38,072 nucleotides of DNA from JAIBCL01 sp031411695 (GTDB lineage: Bacteria > Verrucomicrobiota > Verrucomicrobiia > Verrucomicrobiales > Verrucomicrobiaceae): the NCBI GenBank assembly GCA_031411695.1, contig JANOBO010000076.1, positions 1 to 38,072 on the forward strand. The letters are read 5' to 3'. The first letter of the stretch is position 1. The number at the start of each line of letters is the position of its first letter. Below are positions 24,270-32,374 of this stretch, piece by piece. The notes under the pieces are model-generated. The model was not told the origin of the DNA and ran no database searches. It was given only the letters and a program-made list of their open reading frames with translations. The position numbers were made by a program, and so were the translations under genes.

Positions 24270-24926
24270 ATGTGGTGGAGGATCAAAAACTATCTGTGGC
24301 TCACCGTGATGCTGGCAGGCATCGGCCTCGCCTTCTGGACCGAGCGTCAGCCGACGCTTCAGCAGACAGAAATACCGACCCCAACAAAGACGACCCGGCC
24401 GCCCGCGAAGACGCAGAGCGGCTATGAGACGCTGCGGAACGCGCGCCTCGTGGAGCATCGTGACAACGACGGCGACAGCTTTCACATCGCGCACGACGGC
24501 GGGCAGGACGATGAGTTCCGGCTCTACTTCGTCGATGTGCCGGAGAAGCGCCTGCATCAGTTCAATGGCCGGCGGATCGAAGAGCAGGGCCGGTATTTCG
24601 GCGGGCTCTCCACGCAGCAGACGATCGAGGCCGGCCTACAGGCAAAGGCCATGACGGAGAAACTGTTGAAGACGCGGCGCTTCACCATCCAGACGCGGTG
24701 GCAGCGGGTGTTCGACAGCGCGCGCTGCTTTGCCTTTGTGTTCTTCGCGGAGGAAGGCGGAAAGACGGAGGAGCTGGGGGAGAAGCTCGTGCGCGCCGGT
24801 CTCTGCCGCATCTACACACAGGGCGCAAACCTTCCCGACGGCCGGCGTGAAAAGGAATTTGAGCAGCATCTCAAGGCGCTGGAGCGCGAGGCGAAGGCAA
24901 GAAAGCAAGGTGCGTGGAGGTTCTAA
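24270..24926 (+). CDS. Membrane-anchored staphylococcal nuclease-like protein
   Basis: A 218-residue protein with an N-terminal membrane anchor (residues about 8-22, YLWLTVMLAGIGLAF), a Thr/Pro-rich spacer to about residue 48, and an SNase domain. Catalytic signatures are DNDGDSF, then FRLYFVDVPE (the Arg, Asp and Glu of the RL-x-x-x-D-x-P-E site; Thr41 of the staphylococcal enzyme is Val here) and QTRWQRVFDSARCFAFV with the second Arg. It should cleave DNA or RNA with calcium, outside the cytoplasmic membrane. The ATG at 24270 starts one base after the RlmM-like stop, so co-transcription is likely. The substitution at Thr41 may alter but need not abolish activity. Confidence 0.8.
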   Translation: MWWRIKNYLWLTVMLAGIGLAFWTERQPTLQQTEIPTPTKTTRPPAKTQSGYETLRNARLVEHRDNDGDSFHIAHDGGQDDEFRLYFVDVPEKRLHQFNGRRIEEQGRYFGGLSTQQTIEAGLQAKAMTEKLLKTRRFTIQTRWQRVFDSARCFAFVFFAEEGGKTEELGEKLVRAGLCRIYTQGANLPDGRREKEFEQHLKALEREAKARKQGAWRF

Positions 24927-25022
24927 GGCCACCGTGATCCCGACGCTGAATCGCTGCAACCTGCGCGCGTTGCTCGACGGGTCGGCGGCGTCGCGCCGGT
25001 GAAGTGAGGCGGCTGCCGTGGT

Positions 25023-26717
25023 TCACGGCTTCTGCGTTTGCTTGCGGCCCGCCGGCTTCGTCTGTTTCGGCGGCATCACCTCCTCCCACGGTGCCACGTT
25101 CGCACGCGCCGCATACGCATCGAACATCGCGCTCATCCGGCGCACGCGACCAGGCTCGGTGCCGCTCATGTCGCGCTGTTCGGAGCGGTCATCTGTGATG
25201 TTGTAGAGTTCCCAAGCCTTGTTGTGCTCGGCGACCAGTTTCCATCCTCCCATGCGCACGGCGCGGTTACCCTCGTGCTCCCAGTAGATGGCCTCGCGCT
25301 CGATGGTGCCGCCGTTAAAAAGCGGAACCAAGCTGCGGCCTTCGACTGGCTTCACCTTTGCCGGATACGTTGTCTTCGACAGTTCTACTGCGGTGGCCAT
25401 GAGGTCGATGAGATGTCCAGGCGTGTGTTCGAGTTCGCCTTTGCGGGCGATGCCAGCCGGCCAGTGCGCGATGAGCGGCGTGGAGATGCCGCCTTCATGC
25501 ACCCAATGTTTGTGCTTGCGGAACGGCGTGTTGGATACCGTGGCCCACGCCTCACCGTAGCCGACGAATGTGTCGCCCGCTCCCGCCATGACGCCTCTGC
25601 CTTGCCGCACGGGGAATCCATCGCGCGTCTGTTTGGGAATCATGTCCGGCTGAAGGTAATCCTTGCCCAATGCGGGTAGCGAACTCGTCTCCGCTCTCGG
25701 CGCCGCATCGCCGACACGTCCCGTGTTCTCCGCGCAGCCACCGTTGTCCTGCAAAAAGCAAATCAGCGTGTTCTCAAACTGACCGGACTCCTTCAGTGAC
25801 TTCACGATGCGGCCGATCCCTTGATCCATCGAGTCCACCATCGCGGCAAAGACCTCCATGTTCCGCTGGTCCCATTCCCAAGCCGCCTCCTCGCCCATGC
25901 CCTCAGGCAAAGGCCAGAGCGTTGTGTTTTGCCTCGTGATCACTCCTTCCGAGATCATCTTCGTGTAGCGCGCCTTGCGGACAGCCTCGTATCCTCCCGC
26001 GTAGCGGCCTTTGTATTTGGCGATGTCCTTCGCCCTCGCGTGCATCGGCCAGTGCGCTGCGGTGTAGGCCACATAGAGGAAAAACGGCCTCGTCTTTTCA
26101 TGCTCGCGGATGAATCGCGCGGCGTGGTCGCTGATGGCGTCGGTGTAATAGTAGTCGTCCGTCGGGTACTCCGGATCGTTGAAGGGTGAGATGTAGCCAT
26201 TGTCGCGAGTCAGCGTGTTCGGATCGAAGAAGCTGCCCGCGCCGTGGATGGTGCCATAGAATCGGTCAAAGCCGCGCTGGAGCGGCCAGTTGTGCTTCTC
26301 CCACTCGTCCTTCGGCTTCGTCACCTTCGTCACATGCCATTTGCCGACCGCGTAGCTCTTGTAGCCCGCAGGCTTGAGGGCCTCCGCGATGGTCACGCAG
26401 CTTCGGTTCAGATCACCGCGATAGCCTTCCAGCTTCCGGTCTTCCATCATGTGGCCGAGGCCCGCCTGATGCGGATACAGTCCTGTGAGCAAACTGGCGC
26501 GCGTGGGGCAGCAGCGGGCGGTGTTGTAAAACTGGGTGAGGCGCAGGCCGCCTTTTGCCAGGGCATCCAGGTTCGGCGTCTCGATCTCTCCTCCGTAGCA
26601 CCCGAGGTCGGAGAAGCCCATGTCATCCGCCAAGATGTAGAGGATGTTCGGCGGGGCGGAGACGGCCGGATGCAGGAGCGCGAATGAAGAGAGCGTGATG
26701 AGGAGAAATCTTTTCAT
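25023..26717 (-). CDS. Secreted arylsulfatase (sulfatase 2)
   Basis: A 564-residue formylglycine sulfatase, longer than the other three in the window. Residues 1-20 are a signal peptide. Metal site: YILADDMGFSD. Maturation motif: C69-C-P-T-R73 in NTARCCPTRASLLTG, the form typical of the arylsulfatase A-like group in marine PVC bacteria. AVGKWHVTKV gives the conserved Lys/His; FLQDNGGCAENTG the Asp-Asn pair. The extra length comes from insertions in the middle (around GSFFDPNTLTRDNGYISPF and the region before GHLIDLMATAVEL). The gene lies on the same strand as sulfatases 3 and 4, about 200 bp downstream of sulfatase 3. The substrate is unknown. Confidence 0.93.
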   Translation of the reverse strand: MKRFLLITLSSFALLHPAVSAPPNILYILADDMGFSDLGCYGGEIETPNLDALAKGGLRLTQFYNTARCCPTRASLLTGLYPHQAGLGHMMEDRKLEGYRGDLNRSCVTIAEALKPAGYKSYAVGKWHVTKVTKPKDEWEKHNWPLQRGFDRFYGTIHGAGSFFDPNTLTRDNGYISPFNDPEYPTDDYYYTDAISDHAARFIREHEKTRPFFLYVAYTAAHWPMHARAKDIAKYKGRYAGGYEAVRKARYTKMISEGVITRQNTTLWPLPEGMGEEAAWEWDQRNMEVFAAMVDSMDQGIGRIVKSLKESGQFENTLICFLQDNGGCAENTGRVGDAAPRAETSSLPALGKDYLQPDMIPKQTRDGFPVRQGRGVMAGAGDTFVGYGEAWATVSNTPFRKHKHWVHEGGISTPLIAHWPAGIARKGELEHTPGHLIDLMATAVELSKTTYPAKVKPVEGRSLVPLFNGGTIEREAIYWEHEGNRAVRMGGWKLVAEHNKAWELYNITDDRSEQRDMSGTEPGRVRRMSAMFDAYAARANVAPWEEVMPPKQTKPAGRKQTQKP

Positions 26718-26916
26718 GCTGAGGTATCAGGCTGGGTGACGGTGAAATCAATGGCGCGACGGCGGCCTGCGGCCTCGGCGATTGGCGCATTGCGGGGCAG
26801 CACGTCTGTGATTCCTGCGCGGTGACCCGACGTTGATGGGAAGGTGCTTACACGGGTGGAGCCCAATCCTTGAAGAAGATTGCGCAACCGAAATGGGGGG
26901 CAGCGGCGGCATGGGA

Positions 26917-28335
26917 TCACTTCGTCGTCTTGAGTTTTCCCGCCTGCAAGGATGACCCGTTGTCAGGCGGCATCGCCTGATGCCACTCGATCACAGATCG
27001 GGTCAGCCGGGCGGTGATGTCGCGCTGCCTTGTGGCGAGGTTCGTCGTCTCGCCCCGATCTTTGGCCAAGTCATAGAGCTGAGGTTCTGTTCCGTCGTAC
27101 TCACACAGCAGCTTCCACTTTCCTTCGCGCACGGCGAGGTCAGGAAGGAGTTCTGGAAGCGCGGCGGAAACCGTCTTCCGGTCCGGCGGACGCCGCCAAA
27201 AGATAGGCTTGGCACGCGATATTTCTCCCTGACCCAGCAGCGCGGCCGAGATGTCTTCGCCATCGAACGCGACGCCCGAAGCTCCGACACCTGTGATCGA
27301 CAGCAGCGAAGGCACGAGATCCATCGCGGCGAAGATCGACGTTTCGTTGTGTGTGCCCGCCTTGCTTGCATGGATGAGGCCCGGCCCCCACACGATCAGC
27401 GGAGATCGAGTGCCGCCTTCGTAAAGTGTCGCCTTCGTGCCGCGAAACGGACCCGCGCTGCCTGCGCCTGATTCCGGGCCGTTATCGGAGCAAACGAGGA
27501 TGAGTGTGTTGTCGCGCAGGGCTGGCGTGCTGCGGATGTGATCGAAGAGCTTGCCAAACTGGCGGTCCATCTCGACGAGCACGGCTCGATACATCTCGCG
27601 CTTCGTCTTGCCGAACCTCTCCACGGGCGGCCACCACGGGCCGTGAACGTCATCGGGCCAGAGATTGACGAAGAACGGTTTCTTCGCGGCGGCAGCCTTG
27701 TCGATGAATGGGATCGCCGCGTCGATGAATCCTGCGGTGATCTTTGAGCGCTGCATCCACGTCACCGGCTTCCCGAGGCGCTCGGCATCCTCCCAGATCC
27801 GGCCGGGTTCCTTGTCACCCGGCTTCAGCGTGAGCGGTAAAAGCTTCGGCCCCATCCCTTCGAAATTCGTCAGCGATTCATCGAAGCCGTAAGCGGTGAT
27901 CGGCGGCGCGTCGTCCACATCGCGCTGGCCGCCGAGATGCCACTTTCCGAAGTGACCCGTGGCATAGCCGGCCTGCTTCAGCATCCGCGCCAGCGTCGGC
28001 GCGGCCGGGTCCAGCCACTGCGCGCAGCCGCGGCGTTCGTTGTCGGCGCGGTTGTTGAGGAACGACGTGATGCGCCATCGCTGCGGATACTGACCGGTGG
28101 TCAGGGCGCATCGCGAGGGCGAGCAGATGGGCGCGTTCACATAGAACTGGGAGAAGCGAACGCCTTCTGCGGCGAGGCGGTCGATGTTCGGCGTCGCGGC
28201 CGTTTTGTTTCCGAAACAAGAAAAGTCCCCCCAGCCCAGGTCGTCGATGAGGACGCACAAGAGGTTTGGCCGCGCCGCAGCCGAAAGGAGCGGGCTGAGG
28301 ACGAGAAGTAGAAACAAGAAGCGCATGGCGGTCAT
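26917..28335 (-). CDS. Secreted sulfatase (sulfatase 3)
   Basis: A 472-residue formylglycine sulfatase with a signal peptide (to about residue 21). Metal site: CVLIDDLGWGDF. Maturation motif: C71-S-P-S-R75, the alternative with Ser that is common in PVC sulfatases. HFGKWHLGGQRD carries the Lys/His pair and VCSDNGPESGAG the Asp-Asn. The ATG at 28335 overlaps the stop of sulfatase 4 as ATGA (28335-28332), so I prefer it to the in-frame ATG at 28326; the overlap implies translational coupling. It belongs to the 29741-25023 run of three sulfatases, which fits stepwise desulfation of a multiply sulfated glycan. Confidence 0.93.
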   Translation of the reverse strand: MTAMRFLFLLLVLSPLLSAAARPNLLCVLIDDLGWGDFSCFGNKTAATPNIDRLAAEGVRFSQFYVNAPICSPSRCALTTGQYPQRWRITSFLNNRADNERRGCAQWLDPAAPTLARMLKQAGYATGHFGKWHLGGQRDVDDAPPITAYGFDESLTNFEGMGPKLLPLTLKPGDKEPGRIWEDAERLGKPVTWMQRSKITAGFIDAAIPFIDKAAAAKKPFFVNLWPDDVHGPWWPPVERFGKTKREMYRAVLVEMDRQFGKLFDHIRSTPALRDNTLILVCSDNGPESGAGSAGPFRGTKATLYEGGTRSPLIVWGPGLIHASKAGTHNETSIFAAMDLVPSLLSITGVGASGVAFDGEDISAALLGQGEISRAKPIFWRRPPDRKTVSAALPELLPDLAVREGKWKLLCEYDGTEPQLYDLAKDRGETTNLATRQRDITARLTRSVIEWHQAMPPDNGSSLQAGKLKTTK

Positions 28336-29741
28336 TCAGACTTTTGCGGCGTCTTTTCGAGTTTGATGTCCGACCTGTCTGGCGGGACCGGGCGGAGGGC
28401 GGCTGGATCGGAGAGCAGCCGCGGGTGGTTGAAGACCGTTTGCTTGTCGCCTTGCGCGCGCATCCAGGCTTCGAGCTGCGCGCGCAGTTTCAGCACGAGG
28501 GAAGCTTGCGTGGCGTCAGCCGCCAGATTGTGCAGCTCGTCGGGGTCCATGCGCAGGTCGTATAGCTCAACGGCGGGCCGCTCGTGATAGCGCCTCACGA
28601 TGGCGGCGGCCTCGGGATCAGTCCGCGCCCGCTCATGCCACGAGGTCCAATAAGGAAGGCCGCTGCGCACGTTTGGCGACTTGTCGATGTGCGTGCTGTG
28701 CGCGAACTCGGGATGGAGATTGATGATGAGCTTCCACTCGTGAGTGCGGATCGCTCGGATCGGATAGACGTTCATGTCGCCGTCACCGCTGTGCGTGGTG
28801 AAGATCACGTCGCGATGCGCGGAGATCTCAGCGCGCAAGACGGGCAGAAACGACCGACCGTCGATCTCATCAGGCACCTTGCCACCCGCGGCATCGATGA
28901 GGGTCGGTAGCAAATCGGTCCATTGGATCATCGCATCCGACCGCGCGCCGGCCTTGATGACGCCGGGCCACGCTGCGAGAAAGGGCACGCGCGTCCCGGC
29001 GTCATAGAGATTCCATTTTCCGAAGGGCCACTGCCCGCCGTGGTCCGTCGTGTAGAGAAGCAGGGTGTTTGCTGGCACGAGGTATTTTCCGGCCAGCGCC
29101 ATCACCGCGCCGAGCTGCGCGTCGGCCGTGGTCACATCCGTGTAGTATCGCGCGCGAAACTCACGTGTCTCGGGAGTGTCCACAAACTTCGGCGGCAGCG
29201 TGACCTTTGCGGGCTCGTAGCCCTCGAGCTTGTCCCACGGCACATGCGGCTCGTGCGTGCCGACAAAGAGGCAGAGCGGCTTCGAGGCGTCCCGCTGCGA
29301 AAGGAATTTCTCCACAATGGCCGCATCGTGCCGCTCCTCAATCACGTCGAACCCATGTCGCGTGCCGTCCTTCTTACCGTGCGCCACCTTGCCAAACGCC
29401 GCAGTCTGATAGCCGAGCTTGCGGAGCGCATCTGGCAGCGAGGTCACGTCATCGCGCTTGAACGTGTGATTGTCCTCCGCGCCGTTTCGCGCGGGCATCC
29501 GTCCTGTCAGCATCGCCGCGCGGCTCGGCGCGCACGAGGGCGATGCGATGAACGCGTGCGTGAAGGTCATGCCCGCATCCGCAAGACGCTGCATGTTCGG
29601 CGTGCGGACGTCTCTAGCGCCGTATGGGGTGGAATCGAGCTGGCCGTGATCGTCCGAGATGAAGACGACAAAATCCGGCCGGGCCGCGAGTGCGGTGTTC
29701 GTTATAACGATTGCCAGGAGCAGGTGTGAGAGACGTCTCAT
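28332..29741 (-). CDS. Secreted sulfatase, heparan N-sulfatase-like (sulfatase 4)
   Basis: A 469-residue formylglycine sulfatase, the first gene of the three-sulfatase run. Signal peptide to about residue 19. The start ARPDFVVFISDDHGQLDST and the maturation motif C70-A-P-S-R74 in FIASPSCAPSRAAMLTG resemble the N-sulfoglucosamine sulfohydrolase-like branch. GKVAHGKKDGTRHGFDVI gives the conserved Lys/His; TTDHGGQWPFGKWNLYDAG the Asp-His variant of the second metal site seen in that branch. It overlaps sulfatase 3 by four bases. N-sulfate rather than O-sulfate cleavage is possible but the substrate is not proven. Confidence 0.92.
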   Translation of the reverse strand: MRRLSHLLLAIVITNTALAARPDFVVFISDDHGQLDSTPYGARDVRTPNMQRLADAGMTFTHAFIASPSCAPSRAAMLTGRMPARNGAEDNHTFKRDDVTSLPDALRKLGYQTAAFGKVAHGKKDGTRHGFDVIEERHDAAIVEKFLSQRDASKPLCLFVGTHEPHVPWDKLEGYEPAKVTLPPKFVDTPETREFRARYYTDVTTADAQLGAVMALAGKYLVPANTLLLYTTDHGGQWPFGKWNLYDAGTRVPFLAAWPGVIKAGARSDAMIQWTDLLPTLIDAAGGKVPDEIDGRSFLPVLRAEISAHRDVIFTTHSGDGDMNVYPIRAIRTHEWKLIINLHPEFAHSTHIDKSPNVRSGLPYWTSWHERARTDPEAAAIVRRYHERPAVELYDLRMDPDELHNLAADATQASLVLKLRAQLEAWMRAQGDKQTVFNHPRLLSDPAALRPVPPDRSDIKLEKTPQKSE

Positions 29742-29832
29742 GCAATGAGAACGTGGTCATCGCTTCCTGGTTTCATGCGCAATCCTCGTGTGCCTATCCA
29801 TTCGACACATCCGCGAGGACAAAGCGCCTCCG

Positions 29833-30048
29833 TCATGGTGCGGGGGTCACCCGGATGCGCAGGAAGCGCCTGCCCACACCATCGGTGCTGAGCGGATCGG
29901 TCGCGCTGCGCTGCTCGACCTGCGGCCCGTTCATGAGCAACGCCTCGTTCGGGATGAAGGGCGTCCACGTGGCGAGGTCGGCGCTGCGCTCAAACGAATA
30001 GCTGAGCGTGCTGTCGATGATGCGGAGATACGTGACGCCGGAAACCAC
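29833..30048 (-). pseudogene. C-terminal fragment of a secreted PVC-type protein
   Basis: About 71 codons with no convincing start (a GTG at most) and a stop just upstream in frame. It reads TYLRIIDSTLSYSFERSADL, then ATWTPFIPNEAL, and ends RRFLRIRVTPAP. The pattern 'S-Y-x-F-E-R-S-x-D-L-x-x-W-T-P ... R-F-L-R-I-R-V' is the common C-terminal beta-rich module of large secreted Verrucomicrobia proteins. The rest of the gene is absent, so this is a deletion remnant. Confidence 0.5.
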
Positions 30049-30119
30049 GCCGCCTTCGTTTTGTCACCGATGAACGTGGCAAAACTTGCGAATGGCTTTC
30101 GCCCTGATGTCGCTGAGCT

Positions 30120-30221
30120 AGCCGCTGGATTCCGGCAGCGCCTCGAACCGCGCAACGCTTCCTCGTTCTCCACATAGAGACGGAGGAAGACATCGTGGCG
30201 TTCGCGCTCGGACGGGGTCAC
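30120..30221 (-). pseudogene. N-terminal remnant of an ECF-type sigma factor
   Basis: From GTG at 30221 the minus strand reads TPSERERHDVFLRLYVENEE, then ALRG, which is the region-2 start of PVC-type ECF sigma factors (F-L-x-L-Y-x-x-N-x-x-x-L-x-G-F-V). A one-base frame change then gives FEALPESSG and a stop. No helix-turn-helix region 4 follows. It is a dead fragment, and the family call rests on about 25 residues. Confidence 0.42.
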
Positions 30222-30252
30222 AAAAGAAACACTGCCGGCCCCGCGCGCATTT

Positions 30253-30270
30253 GCCGGAAAAAATTCCGGC
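30253..30270 (-). terminator. Perfect hairpin just after the ggt stop codon
   Basis: One base past the TAG stop, the minus strand reads GCCGGAA-TTTT-TTCCGGC: a 7-bp stem with a 4-base loop. No T-run follows, so it is not a classical intrinsic terminator; it could still stabilise the mRNA end or help Rho-dependent termination. Confidence 0.35.
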
Positions 30271-30271
30271 G

Positions 30272-31948
30272 CTACGATCCGTCGGCACCGCCCGGCACCC
30301 GGGGATCATGCACGGGCGTGAAACGCCGGGTCTTCGGGTCGAAGGAAACACACTGAGTCGCGCCCATACTGGCCGTCTTTTCCAGCGCGTGGCCGAGTTT
30401 TTCGAGCTGGCCGAGTGTGTCGTCGCCGATCTTGGTCTCGATCTTCAAGGATTCAGGCCGCCATTGATGATGAAAGCGGGGCGCGGAGAGCGCTTCGTGT
30501 GGAGACATGCCGAGATCGAGCATGTTCGTGATCGCGAGCAGTGTCTGCGTGATGATCGTGGGTCCGCCTGCCGCGCCGACGGTGAGGATGGGCTGGCCGT
30601 TTTTCAGGACGATGGTCGGGCTCATCGAGGAAAGCGGGCGCTTGCCGGGCCCGACCGCGTTCGCCTCGCCGCCGATGAGCTTGAATGCGTTTGGCACGCC
30701 GGGCTGGATGGAGAAGTCGTCCATTTCATCGTTCATGAGCACGCCGGTGCCGGGGATGATGACCTTCGAGCCGAACGCGGTGTTGATCGTCTGCGTGAGG
30801 GCGACCCAGTTTCCCTCGGCATCGGCGGCGGAGAGGTGTGTGGTGTGCTTGCCGAAAATATCGCCCTCCCAATTTGGCGGGTTGTTGTGGGCGGGCACGT
30901 CGGTCGTGTGGTCCGGATTGATCTTCTTTGCGAGTTCGCCGGCGTAGGCTTGATCGACCAGTCCGCGTGGCACCTTGGTAAAGTCGGGATCGCCGAGCCA
31001 GAAGGCGCGGTCGGCAAAGGCGAGCTTCATGGCCTCCGTGACGACATGCACGCGGGCGGCAGCGCTGAGGTCACGGACGGGGAAGTGCTCCAGGATGTTG
31101 AGGATCTGCGCCACGTGCACGCCGCCGGAGCTGGGCGGCGGCATCGAGATGAGATCGTGGCCACGATATTTGGTGAGGATGGGCTCGCGCTCGACCGGCT
31201 TGTAGCCTGCAAAATCATCGGCCGTCATGATGCCGCCGTTCTCCTTCATCCACGCTGCGGTCTTCTCGGCGAACGGCCCGCGATAAAACCACGCGATGCC
31301 ATGCTCAGCCACCGCGCGGTAGGTGGCCGCGAGATTCTTCTGAACCAGCGGGTCGCCTTTTTTCAACAGAGTGCCGTCGGGCTTGAATAGCGTGGCGGTG
31401 GATTCAGGAAACTTTTTGAGCTTGTCCGCAGTGGCCGCGAGCTTGCGCGCATAGACCTCGTCGATGGGGAATCCCTTCTCCGCGAGGTCTGCGGCCGGCC
31501 GAAGCAGAGCGGCGAGCTTGAGCTTTCCATGTTTTTGCAGCGCCAGATCGTAGGCCGCCAGAGCGCCGGGCACTCCGGAGGCCAGAGCGCCGGTCTTGCT
31601 GGCCTCATCGTCGAGCTTGCCGTCGATCACATACATGTCGCGGCTCGCCTTTGCCGGAGCCATCTCACGCCCATCGATTGTCGTGACGGTGCCGTCGGCG
31701 GCGCGAATGACGATGAAACACCCGCCGCCGATCCCGGAGTTGTGACCATCGACCACGCCAAGCGTGAGCGCACAGGCGATGGCGGCATCGACCGCGTTCC
31801 CGCCGTTTTTCACGGCATCCACTCCGGCTTGCGTGGCCAGTGGGCTCACCGCGGCGATGGCAAAATTCTCAAAGGTCCTGGCGTCGGACGGCTCGGCGGC
31901 CGGGAGGGAGAACGCGCAGCAAAGAAGTCCGAGAAGGGCTTTTTTCAT
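30272..31948 (-). CDS. ggt: Gamma-glutamyltransferase (gamma-glutamyltranspeptidase)
   Basis: A 558-residue periplasmic N-terminal-nucleophile enzyme that cleaves the gamma-glutamyl bond of glutathione and transfers it to water or amino acids. Signal peptide at residues 1-18 (start ATG 31948; the longer frame to 31978 lacks one). Family blocks: ALTLGVVDGHNSGIGGGCFI, PPPSSGGVHVAQILNILEHF, and the autocleavage site with the catalytic Thr T369 in GKHTTHLSAADAEGNWVALT, where the precursor splits into large and small subunits. MNDEMDDFS and PLSSMSPTIVLKNG bind the substrate. The length is normal. It is a single gene on its strand with a hairpin right after its stop. Confidence 0.95.
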   Translation of the reverse strand: MKKALLGLLCCAFSLPAAEPSDARTFENFAIAAVSPLATQAGVDAVKNGGNAVDAAIACALTLGVVDGHNSGIGGGCFIVIRAADGTVTTIDGREMAPAKASRDMYVIDGKLDDEASKTGALASGVPGALAAYDLALQKHGKLKLAALLRPAADLAEKGFPIDEVYARKLAATADKLKKFPESTATLFKPDGTLLKKGDPLVQKNLAATYRAVAEHGIAWFYRGPFAEKTAAWMKENGGIMTADDFAGYKPVEREPILTKYRGHDLISMPPPSSGGVHVAQILNILEHFPVRDLSAAARVHVVTEAMKLAFADRAFWLGDPDFTKVPRGLVDQAYAGELAKKINPDHTTDVPAHNNPPNWEGDIFGKHTTHLSAADAEGNWVALTQTINTAFGSKVIIPGTGVLMNDEMDDFSIQPGVPNAFKLIGGEANAVGPGKRPLSSMSPTIVLKNGQPILTVGAAGGPTIITQTLLAITNMLDLGMSPHEALSAPRFHHQWRPESLKIETKIGDDTLGQLEKLGHALEKTASMGATQCVSFDPKTRRFTPVHDPRVPGGADGS

Positions 31949-31987
31949 GCCGCGGACTATCGTCACAAAGGCCGGCATGTCATTGAA

Positions 31988-32230
31988 TTACACGGGCGCG
32001 TCGTCGCGAAAGTTGGCCCATGCTTGCTGATAGGTGTATCCCATCGCCAAGATGCCGATGAACAAAAGTGCCGAGCGAGCTGCATCTGGCACGGCAAGGA
32101 TGGTGGACAGGGTGACGCTCGGCTGAATGGCGGTCGCGACGGCGTCTGGAGCGGACGCGGAATCACCTTGGCTCGAGTACGCCGCGACGAAGAATGTGAC
32201 CGTCCAATACAATATCCCGCGAATTTTCAT
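31988..32230 (-). CDS. Small exported protein with a C-terminal hydrophobic segment (tentative)
   Basis: An 80-codon ORF in the 426-bp gap between ggt and the large plus-strand gene. It has a signal-peptide-like start (MKIRGILYWTVTFFVAAYSS), a polar middle rich in Ala/Ser/Thr, and a C-terminal hydrophobic stretch (ARSALLFIGILAMGYTY) followed by charged residues. VPD just before that stretch faintly recalls a PEP-CTERM sorting signal, but the true VPEP motif and Arg cluster are missing. There is no Shine-Dalgarno and no homolog that I recognise. The rest of the gap shows nothing I can name. Confidence 0.4.
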   Translation of the reverse strand: MKIRGILYWTVTFFVAAYSSQGDSASAPDAVATAIQPSVTLSTILAVPDAARSALLFIGILAMGYTYQQAWANFRDDAPV

Positions 32231-32374
32231 GTGGGTAAGGTTTGTACACCAAATAGCCTAAGCCACACAAGACAAAAATTTGCGGACCGCACATTCTCAT
32301 CAGTTCCCCCCTCCGGCCGCGCGACGCTGGAAATACGCCCTCACCAGCCGCCGTACTTAGCGGCCCGAAATCCC

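Larger units (their letters stand above)
29742..30271. other. Intergenic stretch with gene remnants
   Basis: About 530 bp between sulfatase 4 and gamma-glutamyltransferase with no intact gene. It contains a minus-strand C-terminal fragment of a secreted protein (29833-30048), then a minus-strand N-terminal fragment of a probable ECF sigma factor (about 30147-30221) broken by frame change and stop, and a hairpin next to the ggt stop. 29742-29832 must hold the promoter of sulfatase 4, but no good -35/-10 pair stands out. Confidence 0.6.

Noticed and set aside
26714..26920. 68-codon minus-strand frame between sulfatases 2 and 3
   Set aside because: No start signal, no recognisable domain, and proline/arginine-rich content typical of spurious frames.
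31529..32374. Upstream in-frame extension of the giant plus-strand ORF
   Set aside because: It overlaps ggt in antisense and lacks a signal peptide; the ATG at 32375 starts a clear signal peptide.
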